Shown piece after piece: positions 1 to 6,043 of a stretch of DNA of 35,557 nt. The DNA comes from Thermaceae bacterium. Lineage in GTDB: Bacteria > Deinococcota > Deinococci > Deinococcales > Marinithermaceae. The stretch is from assembly GCA_026985615.1 (NCBI GenBank), contig JALSQD010000048.1:1-35557 (forward strand). The letters run 5' to 3'. The position numbers were made by a program, and so were the translations under genes. Positions within the stretch are counted from its first letter, which is position 1. Every line of letters starts with the position of its first letter. Under the pieces are notes generated by a model, which worked only from the letters and a program-made list of their open reading frames with translations, was not told where the DNA came from and did no database searches.

Positions 1-389
1 TCGACCCAGTTCTTGCCCACCTCGTAGACCATCCAGGCGGCCAGCTCGAACTTGCGCCGGCGCATGACGTGCGCGGCCTTCCACAGCACCCGCGAGCGGT
101 GCTCCTGGGGCCAGCGCTTCCAGGTCTTGAAGGCTTTCCAGGCCGCCTCGAGCGCCGCGTCGGCCTCGGCGGGGCCGGCCTTGGCCGCCCGCCCCACCAG
201 CCGGGCGGGGTCGGAGGGGTCGCGCGAGGGCAGCCAGTCGCCGGTGACCACCGCCTCGCCGCCGATGAGGAGGGGGTAGTCGCGGCCCAGCTGGGTCTTC
301 ACCTCGGCCAGCGCCGCCTGCATGGCTCTTTTCTCCGCCTCGTCCTTGAACAGCAGAATGGGCTCGTTCTTGAAGGGTTCAACCGTCAT
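1..389 (-). CDS. pruA: L-glutamate gamma-semialdehyde (1-pyrroline-5-carboxylate) dehydrogenase, N-terminal part
   Basis: Only the first 129 codons are inside the window; the gene runs off the left edge. The product begins MTVEPFKNEPI and contains the aldehyde-dehydrogenase N-terminal stretch IGGEAVVTGDWLPSRDPSDP followed by AALEAAWKAFKTWKRWP and VYEVGKNWVE. It closely resembles the T. thermophilus P5C dehydrogenase, which oxidises glutamate semialdehyde to glutamate with NAD+ as the second step of proline breakdown. The ATG is preceded by an AGGAGG Shine-Dalgarno. The gene follows proline dehydrogenase by 16 nt in the same direction, so the two pathway enzymes are co-transcribed. The catalytic Cys and Glu lie outside the window and cannot be checked. 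Confidence 0.95.
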   Translation of the reverse strand, partial: MTVEPFKNEPILLFKDEAEKRAMQAALAEVKTQLGRDYPLLIGGEAVVTGDWLPSRDPSDPARLVGRAAKAGPAEADAALEAAWKAFKTWKRWPQEHRSRVLWKAAHVMRRRKFELAAWMVYEVGKNWV

Positions 390-405
390 AGCCGCCTCCT
401 TTTAC

Positions 406-1332
406 CTAGCCCTGCGCCATGCCGCGCAGGACAAAGAGCAAGTTCTCGGGCCGCTCGGCGAGCCGGCGCGAGAAGTAGGGGTACCAATCCTCGCCGTAGG
501 GCAGGTAGTCGCGCACGGTGTAGCCGCGGCGGGCGAGGTCGCGTTTGAGGCCGCGGCGGATGCCGTAGAGGAACTGGAACTCGTAGCGTTCGCGCCCGAT
601 CCCCTCGGCCTCGGCCCAGGCGCGCACCTCCTCCACCAGCGACGCCTCGTGGGTGCCGGTGGCGATGCGACCGCCGGCGGCCAGGTTGGTGCGCACGAGC
701 TCGAGGAACTGCTCGCGGATCTTTCCCCGTTCTTGCCAGGCCACCTCGGCGGGCTCCTTGTAGGCGCCCTTGACCACACGCAGGTTGGGCTTCAGGTGCA
801 AAATCGCCCGCAGGTCGGCGGGGCTGCGCTTTAGGTAGCTTTGCAGCACGATGCCGACGTTTTCGTAACCCTCTTCCTCGCGCAGCGTCCGCCAGACCCA
901 GAGGGTGGCGTCGGTGCGGGGGCTGTCCTCCATGTCCACCTGGACCACCCCCTCCACCGCCCGGGCGGCGTCGAGGATGCGGCGCAGGTGCTCGCGGGCC
1001 AACTCGCGGTCGAGGTCGAGGCCCAGCTGGGTCAGCTTGACCGAGACCCAGCGGGGGTAGGGCAGCGTGCCCAGCGCCTGCACCAGCCGCACGATCTCGC
1101 CGGTGAAGGCCGCGGCCTTCTCCTCGCTCGTCACCATCTCGCCGAGCAGGTCCACCAGGGCGTGGATACCCTCGTCCTCGAGCTCGCGCACGACGTTCAA
1201 GGCCTCTTCGAGGGTGTGACCGGCCACGTAGCGGCGGGCGAAGCGCCAGCCGTGGGTGCGCACCAGGCGCTCGAGCCACTTCTGGTTCGCGACGCCCAGC
1301 ACCAGCGAACGGTAGAGGGGGTTCAGGTCCAT
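406..1332 (-). CDS. Proline dehydrogenase (monofunctional PRODH)
   Basis: This 308-residue protein matches the size of the monofunctional T. thermophilus PRODH (about 307 residues), a FAD-dependent beta/alpha barrel that oxidises L-proline to pyrroline-5-carboxylate. Visible family signatures include YVAGHTLEEAL and LLGEMV near the N-terminus, KLTQLGLD mid-protein, DMEDSPRTDATL, GIVLQSYLKRS, LRVVKGAYKEP, FEFQFLYGIRRG and the C-terminal YGEDWYPYFSRRLAERPEN; the conserved arginines of this last segment contact the substrate carboxylate in the family. The ATG has an AGGAGG Shine-Dalgarno and overlaps the end of the upstream gntR gene by 10 nt. The operon gntR-PRODH-P5CDH gives full conversion of proline to glutamate. 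Confidence 0.96.
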   Translation of the reverse strand: MDLNPLYRSLVLGVANQKWLERLVRTHGWRFARRYVAGHTLEEALNVVRELEDEGIHALVDLLGEMVTSEEKAAAFTGEIVRLVQALGTLPYPRWVSVKLTQLGLDLDRELAREHLRRILDAARAVEGVVQVDMEDSPRTDATLWVWRTLREEEGYENVGIVLQSYLKRSPADLRAILHLKPNLRVVKGAYKEPAEVAWQERGKIREQFLELVRTNLAAGGRIATGTHEASLVEEVRAWAEAEGIGRERYEFQFLYGIRRGLKRDLARRGYTVRDYLPYGEDWYPYFSRRLAERPENLLFVLRGMAQG

Positions 1333-1979
1333 ACCGCCTCCTGGATGCGCCGGGCCACGGTGGCCTTGAAGGCCTGCACGTGGGCCTCGGCGGCCGCGCG
1401 CGCGGCCGCGGCGTCGCCGGCGCGGATGGCGGCGACGATGGCGCGGTGCTGCGCGCGGGTCTCGGGGCTCTGGTTGAGATCGCGCGAGAACTGGCGGGTG
1501 AGGGCCAGCGCGGCGTCGAGGTCGTGGAAGACCTGCTCAAGCACGCGGTTGCCGCTCGCGGCCACCAGCATCGCGTGGAAGCGCTCGTCGGCAGCGATCT
1601 GGGCGGCGTAGTCGGCGGGGTCCGCGCCCTCCAGCTCGGCCAGGGCCTCTTCCAGGCGGCGCACGCCCTCCTCGCTACAGCGCTCCGCGGCGCGGGCCGC
1701 GGCCTCACCCTCGATGAGCGCCCGCACCTCGTAGACCTCCTTGACCTCGCGCGGGCTGAGCACCCGCACCCGCGCCCCCTTGCCCGGTGTCAGCTCCACT
1801 AGGCCTTCCTGCGCGAGGCGCTGCAGCGCCTCGCGCACCGGGGTGCGGCTCACGCCCAGGGTCTCGGCCAGCGCCGGCTCGCTCAGGCGCTCACCGGGGA
1901 GCAGACGACCCCCGACGATCAGGCGTTTGAGCCGGTCGTAGGTGGCCTCGCGGACCAGGTTGGGACGTTGGATGCGCAC
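1323..1979 (-). CDS. GntR-family (FCD/FadR subfamily) transcriptional regulator of the proline operon
   Basis: A winged helix-turn-helix covers roughly residues 8-75 (LAETLGVSRTPVREALQRL is the recognition helix region). An all-helical FCD ligand-binding domain follows, with the usual metal-binding pattern: DERFHAML, then QHRAIVAAI and AEAHV. I start the gene at the GTG at 1979 (218 residues) because AGGAGGT lies just upstream. An in-frame GTG 30 nt further upstream has no ribosome site, and translation from it would run through the palindromic operator. Its position as first gene before PRODH and P5CDH, and the operator over its own promoter, suggest autoregulated control of proline catabolism. 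Proline or P5C as inducer is inference. Confidence 0.9.
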   Translation of the reverse strand: MRIQRPNLVREATYDRLKRLIVGGRLLPGERLSEPALAETLGVSRTPVREALQRLAQEGLVELTPGKGARVRVLSPREVKEVYEVRALIEGEAAARAAERCSEEGVRRLEEALAELEGADPADYAAQIAADERFHAMLVAASGNRVLEQVFHDLDAALALTRQFSRDLNQSPETRAQHRAIVAAIRAGDAAAARAAAEAHVQAFKATVARRIQEAVWT

Positions 1980-1991
1980 GCGACCTCCTCG

Positions 1992-2010
1992 TGTGTATAC
2001 AGTATACACA
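1992..2010. promoter_or_regulatory. GntR operator palindrome overlapping the -10 box of the proline operon
   Basis: TGTGTATACAGTATACACA is a perfect 9+1+9 palindrome about 12 nt upstream of the regulator's start codon. Its core resembles the GTATAC half-sites commonly bound by FCD-type GntR regulators. On the minus strand it contains TATACT (2006 to 2001), a good -10 box whose transcript would start near 1994 and keep the AGGAGGT ribosome site. Bound repressor would block RNA polymerase directly. No convincing -35 box is visible. Confidence 0.75.
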
Positions 2011-2051
2011 AGCTGGGGTGGGAAGAGATGGATGGGCGTGCGCCGCGCGCC

Positions 2052-2696
2052 CTAGTGCTGTGCCAGCGCGGGCTCGAGCCGCTTGGGCAGGGGCTCGAGC
2101 GTCGGCTCCAGGTGGTCGGGCCCGGCCGCGGCCAGGGTGGCTGCGTCGTGGTTGCCCCAGGTCACGGCAAAGGTGCATAGCCCCGCGGCCTTCCCCGCCA
2201 GCACGTCGTGGACGGTGTCGCCCACCATGCACACCCCCCGGCCGCCGACGGCCCGGACGGCCGCCTCCACCACGTCGGGCGCGGGCTTGGCGGGCAGGTC
2301 GTCGGTGCCCTGCACGTGGTCGAGTAGGTGCAGGATCCCCACCGCCTCCGCGAGCTTGCGGGCGGTGGCGCCGCGCTTGGTGGTGGCCACGACCAGGGCG
2401 TAGCCCTCGCCGCGCAGCCGCGCCAGCAGCTCGGGCACCCCGGGGTAGGGGCGGCTATGGTCGGCCATGTGCTCGCGGTAGTGGGCGCGGTAGGCCTCGG
2501 CCAGCACCTCAGCGTCGGCGCCGGGGGCGGCGCGGCGGAACATCTCGACCAGCGGACGTCCGATCAGCCCGGCCATCGCGCGGTCGTCGGGCTCGGGCAG
2601 GCCGTAGCCGCGCAGGACGTGGCGAAAGCTGGCCGTGATGTCGGCCAGCGAGTCCACCAGGGTGCCGTCGAGGTCGAAGACTACCGTAGGCTTCAA
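2052..2696 (-). CDS. HAD-superfamily hydrolase, phosphoglycolate phosphatase-like
   Basis: This is a 214-residue HAD phosphatase with all four motifs: DLDGTLVDS (motif I, Asp8 nucleophile and Asp10), VATTKRG (motif II), Lys in LPAKPAPDVV (motif III) and MVGDTVHDVLAGKAAG (motif IV). The helical cap between motifs I and II is of the Gph/PGPase type. The substrate cannot be read from sequence; phosphoglycolate or another small phosphate ester is plausible. The start is a TTG that overlaps the TGA of the upstream cyclophilin gene (TTGA), so translation is probably coupled; GAGGA lies about 10 nt upstream. The start choice follows from the standard HAD N-terminus MKPTVVFDLDGT. Confidence 0.85.
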   Translation of the reverse strand: MKPTVVFDLDGTLVDSLADITASFRHVLRGYGLPEPDDRAMAGLIGRPLVEMFRRAAPGADAEVLAEAYRAHYREHMADHSRPYPGVPELLARLRGEGYALVVATTKRGATARKLAEAVGILHLLDHVQGTDDLPAKPAPDVVEAAVRAVGGRGVCMVGDTVHDVLAGKAAGLCTFAVTWGNHDAATLAAAGPDHLEPTLEPLPKRLEPALAQH

Positions 2697-3340
2697 GACT
2701 TGGGCTTCCTCAGGATCCGCACGGTCTTGATGGTGTCCTGCTGGGTGAGCTGCTGTACCACGTCCATGCCCTCGACGACCTTGCCGAAGATCGTGTACTG
2801 GCCGGTCAGGTGCGGCGTCGGCGCCAGGGTGATGAAGAACTGGCTGCCGTTGCTGTTAGGGTCGGCGGTGCGGGCCATGCCCACCCAGCCGGCGGCGTCA
2901 TAGCTGAGGTTGGGGTCGATCTCGAGGCCGAACTGGTAGCCCGGCCCGCCGGCGCCGGTTCCGGTGGGGTCGCCGGTCTGGGCGACGAAGCCGGGGACGA
3001 CGCGGTGCCACTTGAGGCCGTCGAAGTAGTGGTGGAGCGCCAGGAAGACGAAGGAGTTGACGGTGTTGGGGGCGCTGTCCTCAAGCAGGTCGATGACGAT
3101 CTTACCCTTGCTGGTCTCGATCTCGGCGTAGTAGTCGTACTTCTTGTGGTCGATGACGACCTCCGGCTTCTCGAAGCTGCGCACCGGAGTGTCGCTGAGG
3201 TAGTCCATGGTCTCCATTTCGCCCGCTTTCTGCGCGACCGCCGCCGTCGGGGTCGCCGCGCTTTCGGTCTTCTTGGGTTTGCATCCGGCCAGCCCGAGGG
3301 CCAGCGACGCGGCCGCCAGGGCCAGGAAAAGGGCACGCAT
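2693..3340 (-). CDS. Lipoprotein cyclophilin-type peptidyl-prolyl cis-trans isomerase
   Basis: The N-terminus is a lipoprotein signal ending in the lipobox LAGC (Cys20), followed by a low-complexity Thr/Ala linker and a cyclophilin domain from about residue 65. Domain landmarks are SAPNTVNSFVFLA, FDGLKWHRVVPGFVAQTGDPTG (the HRV-PGF-QGD core with the catalytic Arg), MARTADPNSNGSQFFIT and the substrate-pocket segment HLTGQYTIFGKVVEGMDVV. It should assist folding of proline-containing proteins outside the cytoplasmic membrane. The ATG at 3340 is preferred over an in-frame start eight codons upstream because it begins the signal peptide and sits 6 nt after a TATCCT -10 box (leaderless). It is the first gene of a two-gene unit with the HAD phosphatase. 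Confidence 0.93.
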   Translation of the reverse strand: MRALFLALAAASLALGLAGCKPKKTESAATPTAAVAQKAGEMETMDYLSDTPVRSFEKPEVVIDHKKYDYYAEIETSKGKIVIDLLEDSAPNTVNSFVFLALHHYFDGLKWHRVVPGFVAQTGDPTGTGAGGPGYQFGLEIDPNLSYDAAGWVGMARTADPNSNGSQFFITLAPTPHLTGQYTIFGKVVEGMDVVQQLTQQDTIKTVRILRKPKS

Positions 3341-3346
3341 GCTTCC

Positions 3347-3352
3347 AGGATA
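3347..3352 (-). promoter_or_regulatory. -10 box of a leaderless promoter for the cyclophilin gene
   Basis: On the minus strand TATCCT is followed by exactly 6 nt and the ATG at 3340. There is no Shine-Dalgarno in between, so the transcript should start at or next to the start codon. No clear -35 box is seen. Confidence 0.6.
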
Positions 3353-3380
3353 GCGCACCCGCATGATAAATGCGCGAGCC

Positions 3381-4259
3381 TCAGTCGTGACAGCCGGCAG
3401 CGCCGGCGTCGAGGACCTCGTCTTCCGTGGACACGAAGCGCCAGGTGTAGCGGCCCTCGGCTAGGGTGAGCTCGAGCACGCCGTGGTGCGCGTCGTCGGC
3501 GAAGAGGCTGCCGCTGGCGCGCTGGCGCAGCTTGCGCAGGCCCGCGCCGCCGGTGCCCGCCACGAACTGCACCGTGCCGCGTTCGGGGTCGCTGCGGCCC
3601 TCGGCGTCGAGCGGCGCAAAGCGCTCGTAGTGGTGGTCGTGGCCCGAGAGTACGAGTTCGACCCCGTAGCGCTGGAAGAGCGCCCATAGGGGCTGCATCC
3701 GGGCGTTCGAGCCGTGCACGCCCGAGCTGAAGCGGGGATGGTGCACGAGCACGAGGCTGCACCTGGCCGGATCCTCGCGCAGCGCCGCCTCCAACCGGGC
3801 GTAGAGCTCGCCCCCGGGGAGGCAGCTTTGGTCGAGGAGGCAGCGGCTGTCGAGGGCGTAGACGCTCCAGGAGCCGATGCGGTGAGCGGCGAAACCGATT
3901 GGCGGATGCGCCGCTTCGGCGCCGAAGTAGCCGAAAAAGCCCGCGGCCTTGCGGGTGTAGTACTCGTGGTTGCCCGCGACGGCCAGGGTGCGTTCGCGAA
4001 AGCGGCCCCACGAGGGGTCGTAACAGCGCGCGAACTGGCGCGACGTGCCCGCAGGATAGGCCAGGTCGCCGAGCGCGGCCACCCAGCCCGCGTCGGGTGC
4101 GCCCAGGCGCTCGAGCAGCGCAGCCGTGGTCTCGTCTCCGGTCCAGTTGCAGCTGGCGATGTCGCCCGCGGCCCAGAGGACCGCTTCGTCCTGCGCGAAG
4201 GCGGGTGAGGCGAGGGCGAGGAGGGCGAAGGCCCAGGACCACGAGCACAGGTTTCGCAT
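3381..4259 (-). CDS. Secreted metallophosphoesterase (purple acid phosphatase-like)
   Basis: A 292-residue calcineurin-like phosphoesterase with an N-terminal Sec signal peptide (cleavage likely after SPAFA, residue 22). The five metal-binding motifs are present in order: AAGDIASC, GDLAYP, GNHEYY, VLVHHPRFSSG and SGHDHHYERFAP. The GDLAYP, GNHE and GHDHHYER spelling is typical of the PAP-like/alkaline-phosphatase branch. It probably hydrolyses phosphomonoesters or diesters in the periplasm; the real substrate is unknown. Cysteine pairs (for example CLLDQSC) fit an exported, disulfide-containing enzyme. The start was chosen at the ATG that begins the signal peptide and lies 7 nt after a TAGACT -10 box. 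Confidence 0.88.
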   Translation of the reverse strand: MRNLCSWSWAFALLALASPAFAQDEAVLWAAGDIASCNWTGDETTAALLERLGAPDAGWVAALGDLAYPAGTSRQFARCYDPSWGRFRERTLAVAGNHEYYTRKAAGFFGYFGAEAAHPPIGFAAHRIGSWSVYALDSRCLLDQSCLPGGELYARLEAALREDPARCSLVLVHHPRFSSGVHGSNARMQPLWALFQRYGVELVLSGHDHHYERFAPLDAEGRSDPERGTVQFVAGTGGAGLRKLRQRASGSLFADDAHHGVLELTLAEGRYTWRFVSTEDEVLDAGAAGCHD

Positions 4260-4266
4260 ACCCGTT

Positions 4267-4272
4267 AGTCTA
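4267..4272 (-). promoter_or_regulatory. -10 box of a leaderless promoter for the phosphoesterase gene
   Basis: TAGACT on the minus strand lies 7 nt upstream of the ATG at 4259, with no ribosome site between. The TTAAGCA direct repeats at 4290-4307 fall in its -35 region. Confidence 0.55.
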
Positions 4273-4289
4273 ACCGGACGCACAAAGGA

Positions 4290-4307
4290 TTAAGCATTGG
4301 TTAAGCA
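4290..4307. repeat. Two TTAAGCA direct repeats in the divergent promoter region
   Basis: TTAAGCA occurs at 4290-4296 and again at 4301-4307, 11 bp apart start to start, which is about one helical turn. The pair lies just upstream of the -35 box of the pilin operon and over the -35 region of the divergent phosphoesterase. Direct repeats with this phasing are typical activator or response-regulator sites. No regulator gene is adjacent. Confidence 0.45.
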
Positions 4308-4314
4308 AACTGCA

Positions 4315-4343
4315 TTGCCTTGCAAGCAGGCGGAATCTACGAT
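4315..4343 (+). promoter_or_regulatory. Promoter of the minor pilin/ComZ operon
   Basis: TTGCCT (-35, 4315-4320), a 17-nt spacer and TACGAT (-10, 4338-4343) form a good sigma-70-type promoter. The -10 box ends 5 nt before the GTG at 4349 and 11 nt before the ATG at 4355, so the first gene is probably leaderless or nearly so. Confidence 0.65.
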
Positions 4344-4348
4344 GAAAA

Positions 4349-4873
4349 GTGAACATGAGTCGCCCTGTCGAAGATCGCTTAAATAAAACCAAATCCAAGA
4401 AACACCAGCAGGGGATGACGCTGATCGAGATGCTGCTGGTGGTCGCGATCCTCGGCATTCTGCTCGGGGTGGCCGCGTTCACCAAGCCCTGGTCGTTCGA
4501 GGGGCGCAGGTTCGCTGAAGACGTGCGAAGAACGTTGCAGGTGGTCAAGAGCGAGGCCGCCAAGCGCAACCGCAGCGTCTGGGTCGAGGTGCAAGACGGC
4601 GCGCTCGTGGCCTTCACGGGCACGCCCACGGCGGGGTGCGGGGTCACGCCCGAGGAGGAGATCGCCCGCATCAATGCCGACGCCTACCACGGCGGTTTCA
4701 CCTTGAGCACCGACTACCCCGGCGGCCTCGTCCGCTGGAACCCGCAGGGGTTCCCGCGCGACTGCTACGGCAACCCGCGCGCGGGTGAGATCGATCTCCA
4801 GGGTGCGGATCGGACGTTGTGCGTGTCGGTGGGGGGTACGCTTCAGGTGGTGCGGGAAGGGAACTGCCCGTGA
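4349..4873 (+). CDS. Type IV pilin-like protein, GspH/PilA1-like minor pilin
   Basis: A class III prepilin leader rich in Lys and ending in KKHQQG is followed by MTLIEMLLVVAILGILLG: Gly at -1, Met at +1 and Glu at +5 of the mature protein, then the hydrophobic helix. The PilD-type peptidase would cut after that Gly. The rest is a short globular pilin head with four cysteines (GCGVTP, DCYG, LCVS, NCP) that may form disulfides. Three similar genes and a ComZ-like gene follow with overlaps, the order known for pilA1-pilA2-pilA3-comZ in Thermus. The first start may be GTG 4349 (leaderless) or ATG 4355; both keep the leader. The product should be part of the pilus tip or DNA-uptake complex. Confidence 0.85.
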   Translation: MNMSRPVEDRLNKTKSKKHQQGMTLIEMLLVVAILGILLGVAAFTKPWSFEGRRFAEDVRRTLQVVKSEAAKRNRSVWVEVQDGALVAFTGTPTAGCGVTPEEEIARINADAYHGGFTLSTDYPGGLVRWNPQGFPRDCYGNPRAGEIDLQGADRTLCVSVGGTLQVVREGNCP

Positions 4874-5292
4874 GGAGAGCGTATGGTTTCACGCTGATCG
4901 AGACTGCCATCGCCGTTTTCATCCTGGTCGTCGCCATTCTGGCGGCGCTGGGCCTGGAAGCCACCAGCCTAAAGAACAGCGCCAAGGCGCGCACCCTGCA
5001 GGAGGCCGCGGCCGTGAGCGACCGCGTCTTCCAGGAGTTGCGCACCGCCGGCGACCTCGGCGCGCGCTGCGCCGATCTGGACGGGGGCGAGATGGAGGGC
5101 CTCACGGTGGCCTGCAGCGCCACCCCCTGCCTCTACGACGCGGGCACGCTCACCTGCGACGCCAGCGTCGCAGACCCCCAGCTTTACGACGTGGCCGTCG
5201 AGGTCCGTGACGGCGAGAATGTGCTCGTGCACGCGCGCAGCTACATCCGGCCCACGCTGCCGCTGGGAGGGGGTGAGGGGGACGGTGAGTAA
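4870..5292 (+). CDS. Type IV pilin-like protein, PilV/PilA2-like minor pilin
   Basis: The product is about 140 residues. It starts with a very short leader, MRRAYG, then the mature N-terminus FTLIETAIAVFILVVAILAA with Glu at +5. The GTG start overlaps the stop of the preceding pilin gene (GTGA) and has GGGAAGGG upstream. An earlier in-frame start would give an unusually long leader, so it is rejected. The head domain carries a cluster of cysteines (ARCADL, VACSATPCLYD, LTCD), as is common in GspI/PilV-type minor pilins. It is predicted to sit below the tip of a type IV pilus or pseudopilus. Assignment as the PilA2 counterpart rests on gene order. Confidence 0.85.
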   Translation: MRRAYGFTLIETAIAVFILVVAILAALGLEATSLKNSAKARTLQEAAAVSDRVFQELRTAGDLGARCADLDGGEMEGLTVACSATPCLYDAGTLTCDASVADPQLYDVAVEVRDGENVLVHARSYIRPTLPLGGGEGDGE

Positions 5293-6031
5293 CCGCAGGG
5301 GCTTCACCCTCGTCGAGTTCTTGGTGGTGATGGCCATCGCCGGCGTCCTTTTCGCCGCTTTGCTCAACTCCCTCGTCGTTTCGGGGCGGGTCCACGACCG
5401 GCAGTCGGCGCGGGACCGGGTCCAGGCCGACGTGGAGTCCGTGGCGCTGAGCCTGGCCACCGACCTGGGGCGCGCCGGCTTCCTCTCCGACGACCCCACG
5501 GCCGTGACCTGGCTGGCGCAGAACTGGTCGGCGACGAGCTACCCCACCATCCGCGTGGCCTCCGGCGCGCCCTACGACGACCTGACGGTGCGTTGGGGGG
5601 CGGAAGGGGGCGACTGCCCCAGCGGGGCCGAGGCAAGCTACGCCGTGGGCGGGCAGACGATCTGCATTCGCAGCGTACGCTACTACGTCAGCGACGGTCG
5701 GCTCTACCGCGAGCTCGACGAGGCCGATCCGGTGGAAGTGCTGCCCTACACAGTCGAGGCCTTCCAGGTGTTCTACGGGGACCGCAACGGAACGTGGTCG
5801 TCCACGCCGCCCGCGTCGGTTTTGCTGTCGGCGGTGGGCGTCTACCTGCGGGTGGCCGCGCCCTACGAGGGCGAGGCCGGTTGCGGAACCTACCCGAGCA
5901 GCGAGGTGCTCGCGGCCTATGGAAGTGCGAGCACCCTGGGGATTCCCCAGGCGACCTACGGTACGTGTGACGGCGTCTTGCGCTTGGAGCGGGTGGTCGG
6001 CGTGGGTCTGGCCAACCTCCAGCGCTACTGA
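5285..6031 (+). CDS. Type IV pilin-like protein, PilW/PilA3-like minor pilin
   Basis: A 248-residue prepilin with leader MSNRRG and mature start FTLVEFLVVMAIAGVLFAAL (Glu at +5). The GTG start overlaps the end of the previous gene by 8 nt and follows a GGGAGGGGG purine tract that can serve as ribosome site. Its size and the motif VESVALSLATDLGRAGF fit the PilW/GspJ group. Several cysteine pairs occur in the head (GGDCPSG, QTICIRS, AGCGTYP, GTCDGV). In Thermus the equivalent gene, pilA3, is needed for natural transformation and pilus assembly; the equivalence is inferred from order and type. Confidence 0.85.
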   Translation: MSNRRGFTLVEFLVVMAIAGVLFAALLNSLVVSGRVHDRQSARDRVQADVESVALSLATDLGRAGFLSDDPTAVTWLAQNWSATSYPTIRVASGAPYDDLTVRWGAEGGDCPSGAEASYAVGGQTICIRSVRYYVSDGRLYRELDEADPVEVLPYTVEAFQVFYGDRNGTWSSTPPASVLLSAVGVYLRVAAPYEGEAGCGTYPSSEVLAAYGSASTLGIPQATYGTCDGVLRLERVVGVGLANLQRY

Positions 6032-6043
6032 TCGGAGGGTGCG

